Assembly (NCBI RefSeq): GCF_003855495.1
Contig: NZ_CP034086.1
Coordinates: 2,021,501 to 2,085,500, forward strand
Direction: 5' to 3'
Origin: Methylocystis rosea
GTDB taxonomy: Bacteria; Pseudomonadota; Alphaproteobacteria; Rhizobiales; Beijerinckiaceae
DNA length: 64,000 nucleotides
The notes beneath the pieces were generated by a model. It made no database searches and was not told where the DNA came from. It worked only from the letters and a program-made list of their open reading frames with translations. The position numbers were made by a program, and so were the translations under genes. Positions 50,190 through 59,300 of this stretch are shown piece after piece. The first letter of the stretch is position 1. The number at the start of each line of letters is the position of its first letter.

Positions 50190-52153
50190 TCAGCTGGCTC
50201 CAGGGCTGGCGCGGCGGCGCGGCGGGCGACGCCGATGCGCAAACGCCGGTCGGCGAGCGACAGCGCGCCGCCGAAGGCCATGATCAGCGCGCCGATCCAG
50301 ATCAGCGTCACGAGCGGCTTCCAGTACAGCCGCGCGTCGATCGTGCCGTCCTCATGCGACTCGCCGATCGCCGCATAGACCTGGCCAAGGCCGAGCGTGA
50401 CGATGCCCGCCTCCGAGCGCGCCATGCGCCGCGCCTGATAGAAGCGCTTGGCCGGTTCGATCGTCGCGAGCGTCGCGCCGTCCTTGCGCACCGCCATCAC
50501 CGCATAGACTTCGGAATAATTCGGTCCCTGGCGCGGGGAAACGGATTCGATGCCGATCTGATAGGGACCGACGTCATAGAAGCTCGCGGGCTTCATCGCC
50601 ACGATGGTTTCGACGCCCCAGCCGGTGGCGGCGAGGCCAAGCAGCGTCAGCCCCATGCCGGCGTGAGCGATCGACGTGCCGAAGACCGAAAGCGGCAGGC
50701 CGGCGAGCCGCTTCAGGCTCGCGCGCCCCGAACTCCCCCGCACGCGCAGCGCAAGATCGCTCAAGGCGCCGACGACGAGATAGATCGCGATTCCGGCGGC
50801 AGAGATCGAGAGGAAGGGCGTCCCGTACCAGGCGCCGAAAGCGGCCGTCGCGACGACGCCGACAATGAAGGCGACGCGCAGCCGCTGCAAGGCGGCGGCG
50901 AGATCGCCGCGCTTCCAGGAGAGCATCTGGCCGATCGGCATCAGCAAGGCGAGCGGCAGCGCGATCGGGATCAGCACGGTGTTGAAGAAAGGCGCGCCGA
51001 CGGAAATTTTCTCGCCGGTGATCGCTTCCAGCGCCAGCGGATAGAGCGTCCCGACGACGACGGTGGCGCAGCACGCCGAAAGCAGCAGATTGTTGAGGAC
51101 GAGCGCGCCTTCCCGCGAGATCGGCGAAAACAGTCCGCCGACGGGCAGCGCGCCGGCCCGCAGCGCAAAGAGCGCAAGCGCGCCGCCGATAAAGAAGACG
51201 AGAATGGCGAGGATGAACACGCCGCGGTCGGGATCGCTCGCGAAGGCGTGCACGGACGTCAGCACGCCGGAGCGCACGAGGAAGGTGCCGAGCAGAGAGA
51301 GCGAGAAGGCGAGGATCGCGAGAAAGATCGTCCAGACCTTCAGCGCCTCACGCTTTTCCATCACGGCGGCGCTGTGCACGAGCGCCGTGCCGGCGATCCA
51401 GGGCATCAGCGACGCGTTCTCGACCGGGTCCCAGAACCAAAAGCCGCCCCAGCCGAGCGTGTAATAGGCCCAGTACGACCCCATGGCGATGCCGAGCGTC
51501 AGGGCGATCCAGGCGAAGAGAGTCCAGGGGCGAATGACGCGCGCCCAGCCGGCGTCGATGCGTCCGCCAATGAGCGCGGCGGCGGCGAAAGAGAACACGA
51601 TCGAAAAGCCGACATAGCCGAGATAGAGCAGCGGCGGATGGATCGCGAGGCCCGGGTCCTGCAGGATCGGGTTGAGGTCGCGGCCCTCCCACGGCGCCGG
51701 CGCAACGCGCGCGAACGGATTTGAGGTGAGCAGAATGAAGAGAAGAAACGCCGCGCCGAGCAGACCCTGCACGGCGAGCGCGTCGGCGCGCAGCCGGTCG
51801 GGCATTGCGCTGGAGAAAACCGCGATCAGCGCGCCGCATAGCGAGAGAACGAGCACCCACAGAAGCATCGAGCCTTCGTGGTTCCCCCACACGCCCGAGA
51901 TTTTATAGATGAAGGGCTTCAGCGAATGGGAATTCTCGATGACGTTGACGAGCGAAAAGTCGGAAACGACATGCGCATATGTCAGCGCGCCGTATGACAG
52001 CGCGACGAACAGGAATTGCGTGATCGCCGCGGGACGCGCGACGCGCATCAGCGCAGCATCGTTCAGCCGAGCGCCAATGAAGGGAATGGCGAATTGCGCC
52101 AGCGCCAGAGCGAGCGCGAGGACAAGCGCGTAATGTCCGGTTTCAACGATCAT
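50186..52153 (-). CDS. ccmF: Heme lyase CcmF
   Basis: A 655-residue polytopic membrane protein; ATG 52153 ([19 protein letters not shown]) is the family start. It has the WWD-type heme-handling loop [20 protein letters not shown], the NHEGSMLLW segment, conserved histidines, and around 14 to 15 membrane helices. CcmF with CcmH and CcmI ligates heme to apocytochrome c in System I. It lies between ccmE and ccmH in the usual I-E-F-H order, with a long palindromic repeat separating it from ccmE. Confidence 0.97.
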   Translation of the reverse strand: MIVETGHYALVLALALALAQFAIPFIGARLNDAALMRVARPAAITQFLFVALSYGALTYAHVVSDFSLVNVIENSHSLKPFIYKISGVWGNHEGSMLLWVLVLSLCGALIAVFSSAMPDRLRADALAVQGLLGAAFLLFILLTSNPFARVAPAPWEGRDLNPILQDPGLAIHPPLLYLGYVGFSIVFSFAAAALIGGRIDAGWARVIRPWTLFAWIALTLGIAMGSYWAYYTLGWGGFWFWDPVENASLMPWIAGTALVHSAAVMEKREALKVWTIFLAILAFSLSLLGTFLVRSGVLTSVHAFASDPDRGVFILAILVFFIGGALALFALRAGALPVGGLFSPISREGALVLNNLLLSACCATVVVGTLYPLALEAITGEKISVGAPFFNTVLIPIALPLALLMPIGQMLSWKRGDLAAALQRLRVAFIVGVVATAAFGAWYGTPFLSISAAGIAIYLVVGALSDLALRVRGSSGRASLKRLAGLPLSVFGTSIAHAGMGLTLLGLAATGWGVETIVAMKPASFYDVGPYQIGIESVSPRQGPNYSEVYAVMAVRKDGATLATIEPAKRFYQARRMARSEAGIVTLGLGQVYAAIGESHEDGTIDARLYWKPLVTLIWIGALIMAFGGALSLADRRLRIGVARRAAAPALEPAE

Positions 52154-52190
52154 GCGGACCTTCCGAGGATCGCAAGAAAGGGCGCATATC

Positions 52191-52353
52191 CCTCCCCTTG
52201 ACGGGGAGGGTCGAACCGCGACGCGGTTCGGGGTGGGGTGATCTCGTAGAGGGACTGTGAGATCGCCCCCCACCCGGTCGCTTCGCAGCCAAGTTTACGC
52301 AGGCTGCGTAAACTTGCCTGCGATGGCGACCGACCTCCCCGCAAGGGGGAGGT
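52191..52353. repeat. Palindromic repeat (family C), copy 2, between ccmE and ccmF
   Basis: Nested inverted repeats: CCTCCCCTTGACGGGGAGG, then CGAACCGCG/CGCGGTTCG, CACCCGGTCGC and CGACC arms. At its heart is a perfect 11-bp palindrome AAGTTTACGCA-GGC-TGCGTAAACTT (52291-52315) absent from copy 1 at 31923-32030. It widens the ccmE-ccmF gap to 220 bases. Confidence 0.75.
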
Positions 52354-52373
52354 ATGAACACGGCAGCCGCCCC

Positions 52374-52811
52374 TCACTTCGTCTCTCCCTGCCAGACGCC
52401 CTGCTTCTTCAAAGCGTCGGCGACGTCGCGCGGCATGTAGCGTTCGTCGTGCTTGGCCAGCACGCTGTCGGCGCGAAAGCCGCCGGAGGGCTGCAGCACG
52501 CCATCGACGACGACGCCCTGCCCTTCGCGGAAGAGATCCGGCAACAGGCCTGTGTAGGACACCGTGAGATCGCTCGTCTTGTCGGTGACGGTGAAGCGCA
52601 CATCCTGGCCATTCTTGACCACCGTGCCTTCCTTCACGAGACCGCCGATGCGCAGCCGCGCGCCGGAGGCCGTTTGCTTCTTCGCAAGCTCCGAGGGCGT
52701 ATAGAAGAACACGATATTGTCGCGCAGCGCGAACAGCATAAGCCCGGCGGCGACGCCGAGAACGGCCATTGCTCCGGCGATCAACGTCAGCCGCTTTCCC
52801 TTACGCGTCAT
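52374..52811 (-). CDS. ccmE: Cytochrome c-type biogenesis protein CcmE (heme chaperone)
   Basis: A 145-residue inner-membrane-anchored periplasmic protein. N-terminal anchor (about residues 8-30), then an OB-fold with [12 protein letters not shown] and [19 protein letters not shown]. The covalent heme-binding His is in [11 protein letters not shown], the classic H-x-x-x-Y form. It carries heme from CcmC to CcmF. It is 57 bases downstream of ccmI. Confidence 0.97.
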   Translation of the reverse strand: MTRKGKRLTLIAGAMAVLGVAAGLMLFALRDNIVFFYTPSELAKKQTASGARLRIGGLVKEGTVVKNGQDVRFTVTDKTSDLTVSYTGLLPDLFREGQGVVVDGVLQPSGGFRADSVLAKHDERYMPRDVADALKKQGVWQGETK

Positions 52812-52868
52812 TATTCAGAACGCTCCCATGCGGCCACATATGGCCGCTCTCGCAAAAAGGCGAAACGT

Positions 52869-53984
52869 CTAGCCTCCGATATTCAGCTCCTTCGCCAGCG
52901 CCTCGATGCGGGCGACATCATCTTGCCTGCTGGCGAGCGCCTTGCGCGCCTCGGTCACGGCCTTCTTCGCCTTTTCCGTCTCGGCGAGAACGCTATAGGC
53001 GCGAATGAGCTTCAGCCATCCCTCGACGTCGTCTCCCTTCGCCTCGAGCCGCGAGGCAAGACGATCGACCATGCCGCGGATCATCTCCTGACGCTGATCG
53101 GCGGGCATCGCCGCAATCGCTTTGCCCTGCTCGCTCGACGGCCCGCGCGCGACGACCGGCGCGCTTGCTTCGCCGCGCAGAATGGCGAGCTGGGCGTTGA
53201 CCGCCTTCAGATAAGCGGCGTCGGCCGGCGCGTCAGCGGCCATCTTGGAAAAGATTGCGATGGCCTTGTCCTTCTCGCCGGCCTGCGCAGCCGCCACGCC
53301 GAGGTAATACTGCGCCTCTGGCGCCGCCGCGTCGAGCGCGAGCGCCGCCTCGAAATCCTTCCTGGCTTGCGGCGTCACCACGCCTTGAGCGACGACGACG
53401 CGCGCTTCTCCGAGCGCCGCATGTCGCGCCGCGGTTGCGCCCAAAAGTCGCAGCGCTTCGGAATAGGCGTGGACGGCGTCTTCGCCGCGGCCCGTGCGCA
53501 GCAAATATGGCGCGATGACTTCGAAGCCGCGGCCGTCTTCGGGATGCGCGCGCAAATGCTGTTCGATGCGCGCGACGGCGCCGGAGAGGTCATTGCGGTC
53601 CGGCGCGGAGTCGAGCCGCGCCGTCAGCGGCATATCCGGCATGTCAGAATGGCCGAGCCGCGCATAAAGCGTCAGCGCGACGGCGGGGATGACCACGATG
53701 GCGGCGAGCGCCGCGGCGAGCGCGAGTTTGCGCGAGGAGACGACCCTCGCCTTTGGCGCGGCTTCCGCGCGCAGCAGTCGGCGCGCCGCCTCGGTCTTCG
53801 CGGCGTCAGCGTCCGGCGCGTCGAGACGCCCTTCGGCGCGTTCCCGCTCGATTTCGGCGATCTGCTCCTCGAAAAAGGCGACGTCTGCGGCGCTTTCATC
53901 CCGCGCCCCATTCCGCATGGCGAGCGGCGCCAGCACCGCCATCACCGCGGCGCCGGTCAGCAAGGCGAAGATAAGCCAGATCAT
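52869..53984 (-). CDS. ccmI: Cytochrome c-type biogenesis protein CcmI
   Basis: A 371-residue protein. An N-terminal membrane helix (MIWLIFALLTGAAVMAVLAPLAM) and a Glu/Arg-rich coiled-coil loop (ADVAFFEEQIAEIERERAEGRL) are followed by a second helix (about residues 88-108). The C-terminal periplasmic part has TPR-like repeats (HPEDGRGFEVIAPYLLRTGRGEDAVHAYSEALRL). CcmI holds apocytochrome c C-termini for the CcmF/H ligation complex. It is the first gene of the block and is divergent from the AAA ATPase gene (92-base gap). Confidence 0.93.
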   Translation of the reverse strand: MIWLIFALLTGAAVMAVLAPLAMRNGARDESAADVAFFEEQIAEIERERAEGRLDAPDADAAKTEAARRLLRAEAAPKARVVSSRKLALAAALAAIVVIPAVALTLYARLGHSDMPDMPLTARLDSAPDRNDLSGAVARIEQHLRAHPEDGRGFEVIAPYLLRTGRGEDAVHAYSEALRLLGATAARHAALGEARVVVAQGVVTPQARKDFEAALALDAAAPEAQYYLGVAAAQAGEKDKAIAIFSKMAADAPADAAYLKAVNAQLAILRGEASAPVVARGPSSEQGKAIAAMPADQRQEMIRGMVDRLASRLEAKGDDVEGWLKLIRAYSVLAETEKAKKAVTEARKALASRQDDVARIEALAKELNIGG

Positions 53985-54076
53985 GCCCGCTCTTTAAGGC
54001 TTTGCGCTCCCTATTGGAAGTGCGGCCATTGCCCCTGCACGCCCGTCCATCGGATATTCGCGCCAAGGGAGGCTCC

Positions 54077-55231
54077 GTGATCACGCGGCTCGCAATTTCA
54101 GGCTATCGATCCATCCGCGATCTGGTCCTTGCGCCGGGGCGTCTCACCATCGTGACTGGCGCCAACGGGGCCGGCAAGTCCAGCCTTTATCGCGCGCTGC
54201 GCCTTCTCGCCGATGTTGCGCAGGGACGCATCGTCCAATCCCTTGCCCGGGAGGGCGGACTGAATTCGACGCTTTGGGCCGGGCCAGAGAAATTCTCCCG
54301 GGCCATGAAAGCGGGCGAGACTCCGATAGAGCCGTTGGCGCGCCAGTCGCGAAAGGCGCTGAAGCTCGGCTTCGCTTCGAAGACCTATGGTTATGCGATC
54401 GACCTCGGCCCAACTTCCAATGCGACGGAGGCCTTCCCGCTCGATCCGCAGATCAAGCTCGAGGCGCAATGGACCGGAGAACATCTCGGCCATGCTAATC
54501 TTTTCGCCGAGCGACGGGGACCGAGCGCACGCATTCGCGGGGAAAATGGCGAATGGCGGCAGGCCGCGGCGGCGCTCGCCGGCGTCGACAGCATGATGAC
54601 GCACTGCGCCGACCTGCGCGAAGCCTATGACCTCTCAATCTTGCGTGAGACGGTGCGGCGCTGGCGCTTCTATGACAATTTGCGCGCCGACCGCGAGGCG
54701 CCGGCGCGACGCCCGCAGATCGGCACCTTCACCCCCGCGCTCTCGAATGACGGCGCAGACCTCGCGGCGGCGCTCGCAACCATTTTGGAAGTTGGCGACG
54801 CCGACGGCCTTGGAGAGACGATCGACGACGCCTTTTCATCCAGCACGATCGATATTTCGGCATCGGACGGTTACGTGGAGACGCTGATGCGCCAGCACGG
54901 TTTGCTTCGGCCGCTACGCGCCGCGGAACTCTCGGAAGGCACGCTGCGCTATCTGCTGCTCGTCGCGGCGCTGCTGACGCCGCGCCCGCCCGCGCTGATG
55001 GTGTTCAACGAACCTGAAGCGAGCCTCCATCCCAATCTCATCGGCGCGCTGGCGCGGCTGATGCGCAAGGTCTCCAACGAGACGCAGCTGTTCGTCGTGT
55101 CGCACTCGGCCCAACTGGTCTCGGAACTGAGAAAGGACGATTGTTGCGTCGAAATCGCGCTAGAGAAGCGTCTGGGCGAGACGCTCGCGCCCGAACATGA
55201 GTCGCCAAAATGGCGCTGGCCGTCACGGTAA
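54077..55231 (+). CDS. AAA family ATPase, RecF/SMC-like predicted ATPase
   Basis: A 384-residue ATPase starting at GTG 54077 after GGGAGG, giving the usual N-terminus ITRLAISGYRSIRDLVLAPG. Walker A is TGANGAGKSSLYRALRLLA. The C-terminal part has the ABC-type signature AAELSEGTLRYLLLVAALL and the Walker B PPALMVFNEPEASLHPNL, in which Asn replaces the usual Asp before Glu. Proteins of this COG4637-like type are widespread single-gene ATPases of unknown role. No nuclease or TOPRIM partner is adjacent, so a defence role is not supported. Confidence 0.8.
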   Translation: MITRLAISGYRSIRDLVLAPGRLTIVTGANGAGKSSLYRALRLLADVAQGRIVQSLAREGGLNSTLWAGPEKFSRAMKAGETPIEPLARQSRKALKLGFASKTYGYAIDLGPTSNATEAFPLDPQIKLEAQWTGEHLGHANLFAERRGPSARIRGENGEWRQAAAALAGVDSMMTHCADLREAYDLSILRETVRRWRFYDNLRADREAPARRPQIGTFTPALSNDGADLAAALATILEVGDADGLGETIDDAFSSSTIDISASDGYVETLMRQHGLLRPLRAAELSEGTLRYLLLVAALLTPRPPALMVFNEPEASLHPNLIGALARLMRKVSNETQLFVVSHSAQLVSELRKDDCCVEIALEKRLGETLAPEHESPKWRWPSR

Positions 55232-55305
55232 CGCTTGACTGGCGGGCGCGCCTAATCGGAATTGCGCCGGATCCTCGTGCGAACCCTCATGCTCCGAGAC
55301 CCTAA

Positions 55306-55782
55306 ATGCTCATCAACACGCCCTCGATCGAACAGCTTTCCACTGTGATCTCACAGGTCACCGGTCCAGCCTTTCTGCTCGCAGCCGAGGCGCAGCTCTT
55401 GGCCGTCCTCGTCTCACGATTGGACCGCATCATCGATCGCGCGAGAACCATCGTCCAGACGGACGGCGACAGCGCGGCGCAAGTCGATCTGAAAGCTGAA
55501 CTGCCAATCCTCAGAAAGCGCGGCTTGCTGATGCATTACGCGATCTACTGGGGCGTGGCGAGCTGCATCGTGACGAGCGTCCTCGTCATCGTCAGCTTCG
55601 GGGCGGCTTACCTTCATGTACGCCATGAGTATGGCGCGGGATTGCTGTTCGCCCTGGCGATGGCGCTCTTCACCGCCGCGCTGGTCGCTTTCGCGAGAGA
55701 ATTGCAGCTCGGATATATTGAGATTAGCGGCGGCGCTAAGCCTCTCCAAAGACGCGCGCGAAAATCGTATCCACATGTTTGA
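55306..55782 (+). CDS. DUF2721 family membrane protein
   Basis: A 158-residue membrane protein with the DUF2721 pattern. It has SVISQVTGPAFLLAA-like STVISQVTGPAFLLAAEAQLLAVLVSRLDRIIDRAR near the N-terminus, a predicted cytoplasmic helix, and two membrane helices (about 75-100 and 108-130). Function is unknown. Its last 47 bases overlap the 3' end of convergent purB. Confidence 0.83.
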   Translation: MLINTPSIEQLSTVISQVTGPAFLLAAEAQLLAVLVSRLDRIIDRARTIVQTDGDSAAQVDLKAELPILRKRGLLMHYAIYWGVASCIVTSVLVIVSFGAAYLHVRHEYGAGLLFALAMALFTAALVAFARELQLGYIEISGGAKPLQRRARKSYPHV

Positions 55783-57079
55783 AGTGGTACGAGAGGTCGA
55801 ACAGCGCATCCAATTCCGCCGGCGACAGCTTCGCGCTCACATCCTTGTCGTGCCCGAGCAGCGTGCGGAAATCCCCTTCCAAATTATTTTCTTGCGACGG
55901 GCGTCCCTCGAACGCCCTATGCCAAACCGGCATGGCGTTACGCTGCACCATGGCGTAGGCGTCTTCGCGCGAGACGCCTTTTTGCGTCAGCGCGAGAAGC
56001 ACGCGCTGCGAATGAATGAGTCCCCCGAGCTTCTCTAGATTCTTGCGCATATTTTCGGGGTAGATGACGAGATTGTCGATGACGCTCGTCAAGCGCGCCA
56101 GCGCGAAGTCCAGAGTGACCGTCGCGTCAGGCCCGATCATGCGCTCGACGGACGAATGCGAAATATCGCGCTCGTGCCAGAGCGCGACGTTTTCCATCGC
56201 GGGGATCGCCATGCCGCGCACCAGCCGCGCGAGGCCGGTCAGATTCTCGGTCAGCACCGGATTGCGCTTGTGGGGCATGGCCGACGAGCCCTTCTGCCCG
56301 GCCGAGAAATATTCCTCCGCCTCAAGAACCTCGGTGCGCTGAAGATGGCGGATTTCGATGGACAGCCGTTCGACGGAAGACGCAACGACGGCGAGCGTCG
56401 CAAAAAACGCCGCATGGCGGTCGCGCGGAATGACCTGCGTCGAGATCGGTTCGACGGTCAGTCCCATCTTATGCGCCACATAGTCTTCGACGCGCGGATC
56501 AATATTGGCGAAAGTGCCGACGGCGCCGGAAATCGCGCAGGTCGAAATTTCCCTGCGCGCCTCGACGAGCCGCGCGCGCGCCCGCGCGAACTCTGCATAG
56601 GCCTGAGCCAGTTTCAGCCCAAAGGTCGTCGGCTCGGCGTGAATGCCATGCGAGCGTCCGATCGTCGGCGTGTATTTGTGCTCAAAAGCGCGCGTTTTGA
56701 GCGCGGAGAGCAGCGCGTCGACGTCGGCGATCAAGAGATCGGCGGCGCGCGACAATTGCACGGCAAGGCAAGTGTCGAGCACGTCGGAAGACGTCATGCC
56801 TTGATGCACAAAGCGCGATTCGGCGCCGATGAATTCGGCGAGATGGGTCAAAAAGGCGATCACGTCATGTTTCGTCACCCGCTCGATCTCGTCGATCCGC
56901 GCGACGTCGAAGGTGACGAAATCCGCTTTGTCCCAGATCGCCTTGGCGCTCTCCCGCGGGATGACGCCGATCTCGGCGAGCGCGTCGCAGGCGTAGGCCT
57001 CGATCTCGAACCAGATGCGAAACCGCGTCTGCGGCTCCCAAATCACGGTCATCTCGGGTCTGGAATAGCGGGGGATCAT
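55736..57079 (-). CDS. purB: Adenylosuccinate lyase
   Basis: The 447-residue fumarase/aspartase-superfamily enzyme starts MIPRYSRPEMTVIWEPQTRFRIW, like other bacterial PurB. It has the catalytic segments HQGMTSSDVLDTCLAVQL and RSHGIHAEPTTFGLKLA, and the signature SSAMPHKRNPVLTENLTGLARL. It performs two steps of AMP/IMP synthesis. It is convergent with DUF2721, overlapping by 47 bases. Confidence 0.97.
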   Translation of the reverse strand: MIPRYSRPEMTVIWEPQTRFRIWFEIEAYACDALAEIGVIPRESAKAIWDKADFVTFDVARIDEIERVTKHDVIAFLTHLAEFIGAESRFVHQGMTSSDVLDTCLAVQLSRAADLLIADVDALLSALKTRAFEHKYTPTIGRSHGIHAEPTTFGLKLAQAYAEFARARARLVEARREISTCAISGAVGTFANIDPRVEDYVAHKMGLTVEPISTQVIPRDRHAAFFATLAVVASSVERLSIEIRHLQRTEVLEAEEYFSAGQKGSSAMPHKRNPVLTENLTGLARLVRGMAIPAMENVALWHERDISHSSVERMIGPDATVTLDFALARLTSVIDNLVIYPENMRKNLEKLGGLIHSQRVLLALTQKGVSREDAYAMVQRNAMPVWHRAFEGRPSQENNLEGDFRTLLGHDKDVSAKLSPAELDALFDLSYHFKHVDTIFARVFGEA

Positions 57080-57171
57080 CCGGCGCGCCCTGAAAATTTG
57101 TGGAAGAAGAGAGGCGCTAGCATGCGCGTTGCATCAAAGTCCATATATGAGGCGATCACTTTGGGGGATTC

Positions 57172-58416
57172 ATGCAGTCGACGGATGTCGTCGTTCTTGG
57201 CGCCGGAATTGTCGGCGTCAGCGCCGCGCTGCATCTGCAGGCGCGCGGCCGCGACGTCGCGCTCATCGATCGCGCCGGCGCCGTGGGTCAGGAGACGAGC
57301 TTCGGCAACGCCGGCCTGATCGAACGTTCTTCCCTCATCCCCTATCTGTTCCCGCGCGATCCGGCGAAGCTCATCAAATATGCGCTGAACCTTCTGCCGG
57401 AGGCGCGCTATCACGTCTCGGCCATGCCGGCGGTGGGGCCCTGGCTCTTGCGCTATTGGCGCGAGAGCGCGCCAGAGAGGGTGCAGCGGAATCTCGAGGC
57501 GCGACGCCCGCTGATCGAACACAGCCTGAGCGAGCATGAGGCGCTGATCCAGCAGGCGGGCGCCGGCGAGCTGTTGCGCAGGACCGGGTGGATCAAGCTG
57601 CATCGCAGCGAGCGGACGCTCGCCGCCGGCCTTGCCGACGCCGAGCGGCTGCGCGCCTATGATCTGCATATCGATACGCTCGACTCGGCCGGGGTCGCGG
57701 CGCTGGAGCCCGATCTCGCCCCGATCATGGGCGGTATCCATTACCGTGACACCGCCGCGATCATCGATCCTGCGGCTCTGTCGAAAGCCTATGCCGATCT
57801 CTTCGTCTCGCGTGGCGGCCATCTGCTCTCAGGAGACGCGCGCAGTCTTTCGCAAGAGCCGGATGGGCGTTGGCGCTTCGAGACGGGTAACGGGCCGCTC
57901 GTCGCCGGCGCCGCGGTTGTGGCGCTCGGCCCCTGGTCGGACGCCATCTACGGGCCGCTCGGCTATCGCATTCCGCTCGGCTGGAAGCGCGGCTACCATA
58001 TGCATTACGCCGCAAAGGATGGCGCAAAACTCAATCATCCCATCCTCGACGCCGACGTCGGTTATCTTTTGGCGCCGATGCGCCGCGGCGTCAGGCTGAC
58101 GAGCGGCGCCGAATTCGCCCGCCGCGACGCGCCGCCGACCCCGGTTCAGATCGAGGTTTGCGAACCGACGGCGCGGCGATTGTTTCCGCTGGCCGAACGG
58201 CTGGACCCCGAACCCTGGCGCGGCGCGCGGCCCTGCCTGCCGGACATGCTGCCGATCGTCGGTCCGGCGCCGCGTCATCCCGGCCTATGGTTCGATTTCG
58301 GCCACGCGCATCATGGGCTGACGCTTGGGCCGGTTTCCGGCCGGCTCCTCGCCGATATGATGACGGGCGAACAGCCCTTCATCGATCCCGCGCCCTATCG
58401 GGCCGATCGATTCTGA
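57172..58416 (+). CDS. FAD-dependent amino acid oxidoreductase, DadA-like
   Basis: The 414-residue flavoprotein of the DAO/DadA superfamily has the dinucleotide motif VVLGAGIVGVSAALHLQARG at residues 7-26 and the DadA-like QETSFGNAGLI segment. The C-terminal FAD-contact end reads FDFGHAHHGLTLGPVSGRLLADMM. It probably oxidises D-amino acids or related amines and feeds electrons to the respiratory chain, but the substrate is not determinable. It is divergent from purB with a 92-base gap. Confidence 0.85.
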   Translation: MQSTDVVVLGAGIVGVSAALHLQARGRDVALIDRAGAVGQETSFGNAGLIERSSLIPYLFPRDPAKLIKYALNLLPEARYHVSAMPAVGPWLLRYWRESAPERVQRNLEARRPLIEHSLSEHEALIQQAGAGELLRRTGWIKLHRSERTLAAGLADAERLRAYDLHIDTLDSAGVAALEPDLAPIMGGIHYRDTAAIIDPAALSKAYADLFVSRGGHLLSGDARSLSQEPDGRWRFETGNGPLVAGAAVVALGPWSDAIYGPLGYRIPLGWKRGYHMHYAAKDGAKLNHPILDADVGYLLAPMRRGVRLTSGAEFARRDAPPTPVQIEVCEPTARRLFPLAERLDPEPWRGARPCLPDMLPIVGPAPRHPGLWFDFGHAHHGLTLGPVSGRLLADMMTGEQPFIDPAPYRADRF

Positions 58417-58437
58417 TCTTGCGAAGATGACTTTGTT

Positions 58438-58848
58438 CTATTCGGCGCCGACGAGCTTGAGCGCGCGGTCCAAGACTCGCACGACGCGCGCGAGATCATG
58501 TCCGCGCCGCAGCACGAGCCCCGTCGCCGCGATGACGGAATAGGCGCCTTGCCGACGCGCCAGCGCCGGGTTCTTCTCGATTCGATACAACGGCGCTTCG
58601 CTCGCGCGCCGAAAAATCGAGAACACGGCCTTCGCCGGCGTGAAGTCGATCGCATAGTCGCGCCACTCTCCCTGCGCGACTTTCGCTCCATAAAGATTGA
58701 AGATGACGTTGAGTTCTAGGCGGCTGAACGAAACCGCCGCGCCGCGCTTGTCTCCCCGAACTCCCGACGCCGCGTCCGGCGAAGCGCCGTTCACGACGAC
58801 GAGCGCGGGTCGAACCCGGCTGGGCTCCGTCGTCTCCGACTCCGCCAT
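58438..58848 (-). CDS. DUF2794 family protein
   Basis: A 136-residue protein; ATG 58848 follows GAGGAGAG and gives the family-like N-terminus. The core VSFSRLELNVIFNLYGAKVAQGEWRDYAIDFTPAKAVFSIFRRASEAPLYRIEKNP matches DUF2794, an alphaproteobacterial family of unknown function. It has a predicted soluble fold and no signal peptide. It is convergent with the DadA-like gene. Confidence 0.85.
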   Translation of the reverse strand: MAESETTEPSRVRPALVVVNGASPDAASGVRGDKRGAAVSFSRLELNVIFNLYGAKVAQGEWRDYAIDFTPAKAVFSIFRRASEAPLYRIEKNPALARRQGAYSVIAATGLVLRRGHDLARVVRVLDRALKLVGAE

Positions 58849-59133
58849 GCGTCCGCTCTCCTCGATCTCTCTTAACCATGTTGGCCCGCAAGAATGCGCC
58901 CGGCAAGACTTAATGACTGGTTTACGACGAGAATCTTCGCATCCTTGCGCTCTGATAAGATTTGGCTGGGAAGAATCATACTTTCGCCGACTTGGCGCCC
59001 CTTGCCAGCCAAACGCGCCGCCCAAAATGAAGTTCATTGCCTCGACAGCTCGGGGCCACGCGTTTTCGGTTTCGTCAGCCCCCCAGCCCCCCGAAGCGTG
59101 AGGTTCAGAGATATAGAGGTCGTGGCGATGGTC

Positions 59134-59167
59134 GAGCCGGCCGGGAGTTTCGCTCCCGCGCCGGCTC
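59134..59167. other. Strong stem-loop in the DUF2794-htpG gap
   Basis: GAGCCGG-C-CGGGAG pairs with CTCCCG-CG-CCGGCTC around a TTTCG loop. It lies 134 bases upstream of htpG in the 452-base gap 58849-59300, which otherwise shows no gene and no clear heat-shock promoter. It may be a leader structure in the htpG mRNA. Confidence 0.45.
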
Positions 59168-59300
59168 GTCTAGCTTTAGCGGGCCAGCAGCGGCGCCCCG
59201 CCGCCGAGGCTCTTGCAAAATTCCGCATTATTGACGAATTCAGGAGCCGCAGTCGCGTCGCCCGCGACGCCATTCTCTTTTTGTTTTCATTGGAGAGAAC

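Noticed and set aside
52257..54080. 607-codon plus-strand frame across ccmE-ccmI
   Set aside because: It runs through a repeat and antisense to two confidently identified ccm genes, with no recognisable domain.
54077..55231. AAA ATPase as part of a phage-defence system (OLD/Septu-like)
   Set aside because: No nuclease, TOPRIM or HNH partner adjacent; flanked by housekeeping ccm and pur genes.
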